Shown: positions 6,217 to 11,945 of the stretch, piece by piece
Numbering within the stretch: position 1 is the stretch's first letter
Layout of the letters: the number at the start of each line of letters is the position of its first letter
NCBI GenBank assembly: GCA_937942115.1
Contig: CALDFY010000185.1
Coordinates: 1 to 14,077, forward strand
DNA length: 14,077 nt
Direction of reading: 5' to 3'
Origin: an uncultured Anaerolineae bacterium
GTDB taxonomy: Bacteria; Chloroflexota; Anaerolineae; B4-G1; DUEL01
Made by a program: the position numbers and the translations under genes
Notes under the pieces: generated by a model
Databases searched by the model: none
Seen by the model: the letters and a program-made list of their open reading frames with translations, nothing else
Told to the model about the DNA's origin: nothing

Positions 6217-8400
6217 ATGAGGCGTATATGGGCCATCTTCCGACGTTTTCTCCAGCAGGACACCCAGCGTGGGCAGAGCATTATCCTGGTGGCACTGGGG
6301 GTTTTCACTCTGCTGGCCTTTGTCGGCCTGGCGGTGGACCTGGGGCTTTATTACTCGGAGCGGGTGAAAATCGTCCGGGCGGTGGACGCTGCCGCGCTGG
6401 CGGCAGCCCCGGAACTCCCCCTGGAAAGCGCCGCCCACACCCGGGCCCTGGAGTTCCTGCGGGATAACGGATACGATTCGGAAGACCCGGCGACGCGGGT
6501 GGGGATCAACTGTCTCCCCAATTCCTGTCCGTCCGGGGAAGGGGCCGATACCGTCATTATCCTGGAAACGGCCAGTTTCCGGGATATGAACCTGCCGCCG
6601 GCCCAGCAGGTCAATACGGCCAACCGCATCCGGGTCATCGTCCGGCAGAGGGTGCCCGTCATCTTTATGCGTTTCATCGGCTTTGATTCCCTTTGGGTCA
6701 GCGCCTCCGCCACCGCCGAGAACATCAACAACCTGGATATCGTCATCGTCTTTGACCGCTCCGGCTCTATGGAGTTTGATACCCTCTGCTACGGGTGCTG
6801 GCAGAAGCAATCGGGCATCCCCTATCCGGGCGGCCTGATTTATCCACTCCCCTGGAACGGCCCGCCCAACGGCCCACCGGCTCACTGTGGCGCCACCCAG
6901 GAGTTCACCTACAGCGGCTATAAGTACTATTACATTGAGGCCGAGGAGTACTCCCGGGCCAGCAACCCGTATAACCGCTACCTGTATGTCCCTTACTACA
7001 CCTACTGGGTCATGCAGCGGGAGCCGGGGGACGGCGCCTCCGGCCGGGATAGCCGGGGGGCCTATATCATGCACATGCCCTACTCCGACCACGAGACGCC
7101 GGTAACGTATTCACCCGGGTACGGGGTCACCTGCCGCGAAACGGCGGTCAACAACAACGGCCAGTGCAAAGCCTCTGGGTACACCCAGTGTTATTGCAAA
7201 ACAGACGTCCCCGGCGGCCCCTTCCCGGCCCCCCGGGTGGATTACGACTTCACCATTCTGACGACCGGCAACTACTACATCTGGGTGCGCGGCCAGGCAC
7301 AGTCCACCTGGAGGCTATGCAGCGACGCCAATGCCTCGTGTATAGACCGGCGGTTCTACTGGAACGTGGATGGCGGGAACATCCAGGCCAGTCCGGACTT
7401 CCCGCGTGGCACCGGTTACAACGGCGCCAGTTCCGGCTCCTGGGGTTGGCGGCGGCTCAATAATACGGCCTTCTCCTGGACCGCCGGGTCGCAGCACACC
7501 CTGCGCATCTGGGCGGGAGGAGCCGGCTTTGCCATAGACCGCATCGTCATCACGACGAATCCGAATGGCCTGGACACTAACGGCAACCCCCCTTCGGATG
7601 TCTCCAGGACGGGTGTCTGGTCCAACGGGCGGACGGACTGGGCCTGCAGCCCATGCGACGCTCGCTTCGGCGGTTATCCGGGCGGGTGCGGGCAGTCCAC
7701 CTGTGCCTACTCTCCCAACTGCAATAGCGGCCCCAACCCGGACCGCCGCAAGGACGACATCTACGACGACGAACAACCCATCCGGGCCGCCATTGAGGCC
7801 GCCAAGCGGTTCGTGGGGATGCTGGACTATAAATACGACCAGATCGGCTATGTATCGTATGCCAGCGATGTGACGGTGAGATCGGAACTGCAGTGCCTGC
7901 GCCGTCTGGGGGCGCAAGGTTGTACTCCCTCCGTTATCACCGGTACCGTGATTGCTCAACTGGATGCCACCACCGCTGGAGGCGCCACCAACATCGGCGG
8001 TGGCATTCAGAAAGGGATTGAGGTCCTGAGCACCATGTCGGGCCACTACGGCCGGCCCGGCGCGGCCCACATTATGATTCTGATGACCGATGGGCGGCCC
8101 AATCAAACTCCTGATAACATCTGCTACACCTATAACCTGATCCAGAAATACGGCCTGACCGTACCGTCCAACGACAGCGAGCGCAAAGGGATGGAGTGCA
8201 CACTCTATTATGCCGAACGGGCGCGGAACAACAGTATCGTCATCTACACCATCACCCTGGGTGATTCGGCCGACTTTGAGTTAATGGAGACGGTCGCCAA
8301 CATCACTGGCGGGGTGCACCGCAACGCCGACCGTCCGGAGAAGTTGAATCAGATTTTTGACGAGTTGTACGAGCGCATCTTCCTGCGGCTGGTGGAGTAA
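6217..8400 (+). CDS. tadG: TadG-like protein: VWA domain interrupted by a Cys-rich, CBM-like insertion
   Basis: 727 aa. The N-terminus (R-G-Q-S-I-I-L-V-A-L-G-V-F-T-L-L-A-F-V-G-L-A-V-D-L-G) is a TadE/TadG-type membrane anchor, but it lacks the Glu at +5 seen in the two TadE proteins here. A TadG-like segment rich in A-A-A-L-A-A-A precedes a von Willebrand A domain. Its metal site is intact: D180-R-S-G-S184, T591 in G-G-A-T-N-I-G, and D625 in M-T-D-G-R-P. Between the first motif and the resumed VWA fold (E519-Q-P-I-R-A-A-I-E) lie about 325 extra residues containing 14 cysteines. Residues about 239-448 of this insertion resemble a CBM6/35 or malectin-like jelly roll (opening I-E-A-E-E-Y-S, G-N-Y-Y-I-W-V-R, H-T-L-R-I-W, closing I-D-R-I-V-I-T-T). 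Inference: a membrane-anchored, metal-dependent adhesin of the pilus. It is the last gene of the first cluster. Confidence 0.85.
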   Translation: MRRIWAIFRRFLQQDTQRGQSIILVALGVFTLLAFVGLAVDLGLYYSERVKIVRAVDAAALAAAPELPLESAAHTRALEFLRDNGYDSEDPATRVGINCLPNSCPSGEGADTVIILETASFRDMNLPPAQQVNTANRIRVIVRQRVPVIFMRFIGFDSLWVSASATAENINNLDIVIVFDRSGSMEFDTLCYGCWQKQSGIPYPGGLIYPLPWNGPPNGPPAHCGATQEFTYSGYKYYYIEAEEYSRASNPYNRYLYVPYYTYWVMQREPGDGASGRDSRGAYIMHMPYSDHETPVTYSPGYGVTCRETAVNNNGQCKASGYTQCYCKTDVPGGPFPAPRVDYDFTILTTGNYYIWVRGQAQSTWRLCSDANASCIDRRFYWNVDGGNIQASPDFPRGTGYNGASSGSWGWRRLNNTAFSWTAGSQHTLRIWAGGAGFAIDRIVITTNPNGLDTNGNPPSDVSRTGVWSNGRTDWACSPCDARFGGYPGGCGQSTCAYSPNCNSGPNPDRRKDDIYDDEQPIRAAIEAAKRFVGMLDYKYDQIGYVSYASDVTVRSELQCLRRLGAQGCTPSVITGTVIAQLDATTAGGATNIGGGIQKGIEVLSTMSGHYGRPGAAHIMILMTDGRPNQTPDNICYTYNLIQKYGLTVPSNDSERKGMECTLYYAERARNNSIVIYTITLGDSADFELMETVANITGGVHRNADRPEKLNQIFDELYERIFLRLVE

Positions 8401-8456
8401 GTGTTCCGGATATTCCAGCGTGTGGTAACGCAGAAGTGATTTGTCTTTTTGTCTTG

Positions 8457-8487
8457 AGGAAGCGGGCGGCCCGGTCGCCCGCTTCCT
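8457..8487 (+). terminator. Terminator-like hairpin after the surface-protein cluster
   Basis: A perfect 12-bp stem, AGGAAGCGGGCG (8457-8468) and CGCCCGCTTCCT (8476-8487), with a 7-base loop, 57 bp after the tadG stop. The T-rich run lies before the stem (8441-8455) rather than after it, so this is not a classical intrinsic terminator in either direction. The position directly between the cluster and a promoter still argues for a termination or mRNA 3'-end role. Confidence 0.5.
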
Positions 8488-8492
8488 GTCAT

Positions 8493-8521
8493 TTGACATT
8501 TACCGGAAAGTGGAATATCAT
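8493..8521 (+). promoter_or_regulatory. Sigma70-type promoter upstream of cpaB-cpaE-cpaF
   Basis: TTGACA at 8493-8498 matches the -35 consensus exactly. After a 17-bp spacer, TATCAT at 8516-8521 matches the -10 consensus at five of six positions. Transcription would start near 8527-8530, inside the 8-bp target duplication that borders the mobile element. It sits just after the terminator-like hairpin and points toward cpaB, so it is probably the native promoter of the second operon. It is predicted from sequence only. Confidence 0.6.
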
Positions 8522-8523
8522 AT

Positions 8524-8531
8524 CAATGTCC
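8524..8531. repeat. Target-site duplication, left copy (CAATGTCC)
   Basis: CAATGTCC directly abuts the left inverted end GGGATGGTTCATT. The identical octamer directly follows the right inverted end at 9300-9307. The length and exact adjacency fit a transposition footprint. Confidence 0.8.
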
Positions 8532-8605
8532 GGGATGGTTCATTATTGGTGACACTTTTGCTGGCGGACGTTCTGCCCTCATCCCACCCTCTGCCCCCTT
8601 CCCTG

Positions 8606-8622
8606 ACAAGTGTAGTTTTTCG
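8606..8622 (+). repeat. ACAAGTGTAG end motif, copy 1
   Basis: ACAAGTGTAGTTTTTCG, preceded by CCTG. The same CCTG plus motif occurs at 8738-8759 in direct orientation and the motif recurs inverted at 9131-9149. It probably marks the end of a nested repeat unit; no partner of opposite orientation lies between copies 1 and 2. Confidence 0.6.
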
Positions 8623-8640
8623 CCGAAGGGGGGATTTGCC

Positions 8641-8740
8641 CTCACCCCCACCCCCAATCCCCCTCCCCTCTCCCAAACTTCGTTTGGGAGAGGGGAGGGG
8701 CCGGGGGTGAGGTGAAGGCGGCGGGGGAGGGGTGAGGCCT
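8641..8740. repeat. GC-rich palindromic interspersed repeat, copy B
   Basis: Arms of 19 bp, CCCCTCCCCTCTCCCAAAC (8660-8678) and the exact reverse complement (8682-8700), with a TTC loop. The flanks read CTCACCCCCACCCCC on the left and GGGGGTGAGG on the right. It has the same CCCTCACCCC...CCCCTCTCCCAAAC design as copy A at the start of the window. It lies inside the 768-bp element. Confidence 0.8.
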
Positions 8741-8741
8741 G

Positions 8742-9149
8742 ACAAGTGTAGGTTTTTCGGGGAGCGGGGGATGCTCATTCCGGCCCTCACCCCACCCCCC
8801 CATAGGCGTTAACTTAAGGCTGGCTTCGGCTCTCCGCTTCCCGCCGCCTCGGGCGCCGATGGAAAATCGGCCTCCCCTGGGGGCAACCGCGAGGGTTGCC
8901 CCTACGCTTCGCGCCGGGCGTCAACCTGCGTTGACGCCCTTCTCCGGAGGTCGGCGAAAGCCGACCTGGTGGCGAACGAAGTGAAGGGACCCGGCCGAAG
9001 GCCCAAAGAGGCTGGCTTCAGTCAGCGCCCGAGGCGGCGACCCAACTGGCGCAGCCCCTTAAGTTAACGCATATAGGGCAAGGGGGGGAAGGGCAAAGAA
9101 GCCCGCTGCCCGCCCAGAACAAGAGGGGCGCGAAAAAACCTACACTTGT
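8742..9149. mobile_element. Nested inverted-repeat unit bounded by ACAAGTGTAGGTTTTTCG
   Basis: The left end ACAAGTGTAGGTTTTTCG (8742-8759) is matched on the right by CGAAAAAACCTACACTTGT (9131-9149), an inverted copy with one extra A. The flanks (GAGGGGTGAGGCCTG on the left, GAGGGGATGAGGCCCC on the right) are similar because both come from the GC-rich repeat family, so a clean target duplication cannot be called. About 408 bp, non-coding, and it encloses the 265-bp unit. It is either a second insertion within the 768-bp element or an internal module of it. Confidence 0.55.
8806..9070. mobile_element. Innermost 265-bp unit with inverted ends and a multi-hairpin core
   Basis: Perfect 14-bp inverted ends, GCGTTAACTTAAGG at 8806-8819 and its reverse complement at 9057-9070. 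The inside is unusually structured. A 15-bp closing stem pairs 8842-8856 with 9025-9039. Within it are hairpins at 8855-8871 (6 bp), 8880-8902 (9 bp), 8916-8939 (10 bp, CTGC loop), 8948-8967 (8 bp, GAAA tetraloop) and 8993-9003 (4 bp, weak). AGGCTGGCTTC occurs directly at 8817-8827 and again near 9009-9019. There is no protein frame. I see no convincing target duplication. It could be a small palindromic transposable unit or a structured RNA carried by one. Confidence 0.65.
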
Positions 9150-9210
9150 GAGGGGATGAGGCCCCCTCCTGGCCACAGGACAAGGGGAGAGGGGGCCAGG
9201 GGGTGAGGGC
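9150..9210. repeat. Diverged member of the GC-rich palindromic repeat family
   Basis: The sequence reads GAGGGGATGAGGCCCCCTCC followed by AGGGGGCCAGGGGGTGAGGGC. Arms GGCCCCCT (9160-9167) and AGGGGGCC (9190-9197) can pair around a 22-base loop. It shares the GGGGTGAGGG outer block with copies A-C but not the CCCAAAC centre. Confidence 0.5.
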
Positions 9211-9299
9211 AATGACCTGACGGGCCACAAAACAGACGTGTGGAATTTTTAACGCCTTCCAAAAGTGTCCCCCCTTTCGTTCAGAAAATGAACCATCCC

Positions 9300-9307
9300 C
9301 AATGTCC
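9300..9307. repeat. Target-site duplication, right copy (CAATGTCC)
   Basis: Identical to 8524-8531 and immediately after the right inverted end of the 768-bp element. The remaining 95 bp to cpaB (9308-9402) show no gene and, apart from the cpaB ribosome binding site, no clear signal. Confidence 0.8.
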
Positions 9308-9402
9308 CGTCCCATTCAGGGGATCACCTGGGGGGCCGGGACTACCCTGAAGAGCAGGTCGACATCAGACATCACGGATAACTCACCATCAGGAGGCGCA
9401 GA

Positions 9403-10479
9403 ATGGGAAGCCGGCGGACACTGGTTCTGGTAGGCCTGTTGATCATCGGCGTGGCACTGATCGTCGGCGTCTTGCTGCTGCGGCGGCGAGGGGGAGGAGA
9501 AGAAGCCGCGCCCGCCGAAACCCCTCAGGCCATGAAAATCCTGGTTGCCGCTAATAACCTGACCCGGGGAATGAGCATCACGCCTGACCTGGTTCTGGCC
9601 CAGGACTGGCCGATCCAGCACCTGCCGCCGGTCTACTACACCGACCCGGCTCAGGTCGTCGGGTATTTCGTGCGGGTGGACATCCCTCAGGGGATGCCGT
9701 TGATGCCCAGTATGCTATCCCCCAGCGCAGAGGCCCTCGGCGCAATGGGTTCCCCCGCCGCGCTCCAAATTCCGGAAGGGAAACGGGCCATCGCCATCCC
9801 CCTGGACCTGCTGGGGGCGGTTGCCTGGGCCCTCCGGCCCGGCGACCATGTGGATGTGCTGGCCTCCTGGCTGATCCAGGAACTGGATCAGGAGTTTCAG
9901 AGCGTCCTTCCGAACCAGTGGGCCGCCCTCCAGTGCGGAGAGGGACAATTGTGTCAGGGCATCTATGGGCGGGTAGAACTCCTGCCGACCGGGCAGGTGA
10001 TTATGGTATATCCCTCCGAGGGGAAAGCCCAGGCCCGCTACGTCGCCCAAGTGACCATTCAGGACGCCACCGTGCTGGGAGTCGGCACATATCAGGTACC
10101 GGTGGACACGGCCGCGCCTCAGCCCGCTCCGACCCCCGGCGCGGAAGGGGGACAGCCGGCCCCGGGAACCGCGCCGGCCGAGCCGACCCCGATGCCGGCG
10201 ATGGCCAAGGTTCAAGCCGTCATCCTGGTCGTAGACCCCCAGGAAGCCCTGGTTCTCAAAGCACTGGTGGAAACGAAGGCGGATATTACCCTGGCCCTGC
10301 GCCGTCCGGGGGATACCGCGCGCGTCTCCACCGATACCGTCTCCCAGGATTACATCATCGTCCGCTATAATTTCGTCGTTCCGCCGAAGTTACCGTATGC
10401 CATCGGCGCGCCGGAAGCGAACCCGCTGGAAGAGCGGATCAGCATCGGCACGGCGACAGGCGGAGTGACCGGCGAATAA
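9403..10479 (+). CDS. cpaB: Tad pilus assembly protein CpaB/RcpC (SAF and RcpC domains)
   Basis: 358 aa; the start has AGGAGG at 9391-9396, 6 bases upstream. An N-terminal transmembrane helix (about 6-26) with R4-R5 before it and R-R-R after it anchors the protein. An SAF domain follows (about 44-108, opening M-K-I-L-V-A-A-N-N-L-T-R-G-M-S-I and including V-D-I-P-Q-G-M-P-L). The RcpC/CpaB domain spans about 120-340, with A-I-P-L-D at its start, L-R-P-G-D-H-V-D-V-L-A in the middle, and a Pro/Ala-rich spacer (about 236-268) inside it. Known role: CpaB/RcpC lies outside the cytoplasmic membrane and is associated with the secretion channel or pilus stabilisation, and SAF domains are often sugar-binding. 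If the host has a single membrane, as most Chloroflexota appear to, it would act at the wall-facing side. cpaE follows after 44 bp. Confidence 0.9.
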   Translation: MGSRRTLVLVGLLIIGVALIVGVLLLRRRGGGEEAAPAETPQAMKILVAANNLTRGMSITPDLVLAQDWPIQHLPPVYYTDPAQVVGYFVRVDIPQGMPLMPSMLSPSAEALGAMGSPAALQIPEGKRAIAIPLDLLGAVAWALRPGDHVDVLASWLIQELDQEFQSVLPNQWAALQCGEGQLCQGIYGRVELLPTGQVIMVYPSEGKAQARYVAQVTIQDATVLGVGTYQVPVDTAAPQPAPTPGAEGGQPAPGTAPAEPTPMPAMAKVQAVILVVDPQEALVLKALVETKADITLALRRPGDTARVSTDTVSQDYIIVRYNFVVPPKLPYAIGAPEANPLEERISIGTATGGVTGE

Positions 10480-10523
10480 ATCTATTCAGCAGCGATCTCC
10501 AACGGAGTTTCTGCGGAGGGCCC

Positions 10524-11816
10524 TTGAGTCCCGAAAAAATCCGCGTCCTGATTGTAGATGACATCGCCGAGACCCGGGAGAACCTGCGCAAACTGCTCTC
10601 CTTCGCGCCGGATATAGAGGTGGTCGGCACGGCCGCGACCGGCGAGGAAGGGGTCCGACTGGCGCGGGAACTGGTCCCCCACGTGGTCATCATGGACATC
10701 AACCTGCCCGGGATGGACGGGATCACCGCCACCGAGCAGATTGTGCGGGAAGTGCCCACGGCTCAGATTGTCATCCTCTCGGTGCAGGGGGAGACGGGCT
10801 ATATGCGCCGGGCGATGGCCGCCGGCGCGCGCGATTTCCTGGTCAAGCCCCCCAGCGGGGACGAGTTGATGGCGACCATCCGCCGGGTCTACGAAATCGG
10901 ACAGGCCCAGGCGGCACGGATGGCCCCCCTCCAGGTCACCCCTACCGGCCCGGTCGGGCGTCCTGTGGCGGCCCGCCACGGCCAACTGGTCGTCGTCTTC
11001 TCTCCCAAAGGAGGGGTGGGTTGTACCACCGTCGCCGTCAACCTGGCTGTTGCCCTCCAGACCCGCCTGGGGGCAGGCCAAAAAGTCGCCATTATGGACG
11101 GCAGTTTCCAGTTCGGCGACGTGGGGGTGATGCTGAACCTTCAGGCCAGCCACAGCGTGGCCGACCTGGCCGTGCGGGTGGAGGAACTGGACACCGACCT
11201 GCTGACCAGCGTGCTGACCCCCCATCCGTCGGGCGTCAGAGCCCTTCTGGCTCCGCCCAATCCGGAGGCGGCCGAGGCATTCATCAGCGCCGACGGCGGG
11301 ATGGCCGAAGGAAGCCGCCGCATCGGGGCCATTCTGGATGGGCTCCTCTCGGAGTTTGATATTGTTGTGGTGGACACGTGGAGCCTGCTGAACGAATTGA
11401 CATTGACGTTCCTGGACCGGGCGGACCTGATTCTGCTGGTCGTCACCCCTCTGATCCCGGATATTAAGGACATCCGTCATTTTCTGGAACTGGCGGATCG
11501 GCTGGGCTATCCCCGGACGAAAATCGGCCTGGTCATCAACCACTCGGACCGGAAGACCGGCTTGAGGCTGGATCAAATTGAACGGGCGCTAATCCCTGCG
11601 CTGGCCCACATTCCCTACGATGAACGGGCCGGTATCGTGGCCGCCAATCGGGGCCTCCCCATTGTCACCGAGGAGGCCAGCCGGCCCATCGGTCAGGCCT
11701 TTGTCCACCTGGCCGCCGGGGTGCTGGAGCGGCTGAGCCAATTCCGCCAGACAGAGGAAGAAGAACCATCGGTAGAAGTCAGCCGTCGCCTCCTGGGTCG
11801 GGCGCTGGGCATCTGA
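10524..11816 (+). CDS. cpaE: CpaE/TadZ: receiver domain fused to MinD/ParA-like ATPase
   Basis: 430 aa from TTG 10524, with GGAGGG at 10515-10520. No ATG or GTG is available in frame nearby without deleting the receiver, so TTG is effectively forced. Residues 1-125 are a response-regulator receiver with all key residues: D12, D13, phospho-acceptor D58 (V-I-M-D-I-N-L-P-G), S86 and K108 (F-L-V-K-P). The ATPase spans about 154-400. Its deviant Walker A is K162-G-G-V-G-C167-T-T: the signature lysine is present, but the usual P-loop lysine is cysteine. D192 (A-I-M-D-G) and a hydrophobic Walker B-like strand ending V-V-D-T follow. Known role: TadZ/CpaE localises the Tad apparatus, often at a pole. 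Here phosphorylation by a histidine kinase could control it (inference). No kinase gene is in the window. Confidence 0.9.
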   Translation: MSPEKIRVLIVDDIAETRENLRKLLSFAPDIEVVGTAATGEEGVRLARELVPHVVIMDINLPGMDGITATEQIVREVPTAQIVILSVQGETGYMRRAMAAGARDFLVKPPSGDELMATIRRVYEIGQAQAARMAPLQVTPTGPVGRPVAARHGQLVVVFSPKGGVGCTTVAVNLAVALQTRLGAGQKVAIMDGSFQFGDVGVMLNLQASHSVADLAVRVEELDTDLLTSVLTPHPSGVRALLAPPNPEAAEAFISADGGMAEGSRRIGAILDGLLSEFDIVVVDTWSLLNELTLTFLDRADLILLVVTPLIPDIKDIRHFLELADRLGYPRTKIGLVINHSDRKTGLRLDQIERALIPALAHIPYDERAGIVAANRGLPIVTEEASRPIGQAFVHLAAGVLERLSQFRQTEEEEPSVEVSRRLLGRALGI

Positions 11817-11945
11817 TGATGGACGACGGACGACAGACCAAAGACCACCGAGCCCGGACGACAGGCGGTCGGCGATACGCGATGCGCAATACACGATGAG
11901 CGATACGCGATCAGCGATACGCGATCAGCGATGGAGGGATGAGCG
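11817..11945 (+). repeat. Low-complexity spacer with degenerate 12-16-bp tandem repeat before cpaF
   Basis: After GGACGACGGACGACAG-type short repeats (11820-11835), units beginning GCGAT or GCGCAAT follow each other: GCGATACGCGAT (11872), a diverged 16-mer (11884), GCGATACGCGATCA at 11900 and again exactly at 11914, then GCGATGGAGGGATGA (11928) and GCGATG (11943). The last full unit supplies the cpaF ribosome binding site and the final partial unit contains the ATG. Confidence 0.75.
11933..11938 (+). promoter_or_regulatory. cpaF ribosome binding site inside a tandem repeat unit
   Basis: GGAGGG lies 7 bases before ATG 11946. A nearer ATG at 11939 is in another frame and stops within ten codons, so 11946 is the start. 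Confidence 0.7.

Larger units (their letters stand above)
8532..9299. mobile_element. 768-bp non-autonomous mobile element (MITE-like) with nested units
   Basis: The ends are inverted repeats: GGGATGGTTCATT at 8532-8544 and AATGAACCATCCC at 9287-9299. A second shared block, GACACTTTTG, lies inward at 8551-8560 and in inverted form (CAAAAGTGTC) on the right at 9260-9269. The element is bordered by a perfect 8-bp duplication, CAATGTCC. No open frame inside resembles a transposase or any other protein; those present are low-complexity products of GC-rich repeats. It is therefore probably mobilised in trans. It contains palindromic repeat B, three copies of an ACAAGTGTAGG end motif and a 265-bp structured unit. 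One end of a second copy, inverted, lies at about 13930-13995. It lies between the predicted cpaB promoter and the cpaB gene. Confidence 0.8.

Noticed and set aside
8518..8790. Short Pro/Arg/Ser-rich frames in the intergenic repeats (also 13655-14063)
   Set aside because: They are translations of GC-rich palindromes on both strands and have no start context.
8842..9039. Known riboswitch, tRNA or T-box
   Set aside because: The multi-hairpin structure does not match any class I can recognise; there is no cloverleaf and no T-box sequence. It is kept only as an unexplained structure.
8802..9076. Target duplication ATAG around the 265-bp unit
   Set aside because: ATAG occurs at 8802-8805 and 9073-9076, but the right copy is two bases away from the inverted end, so it may be chance.
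8641..9210. Possible CRISPR array
   Set aside because: The repeats differ in length and orientation, are self-palindromic, and have no regular spacers or cas genes.
10482..11576. 364-aa minus-strand open frame
   Set aside because: Antisense to cpaE, whose receiver and ATPase motifs are unmistakable. No domain is recognisable in this frame.
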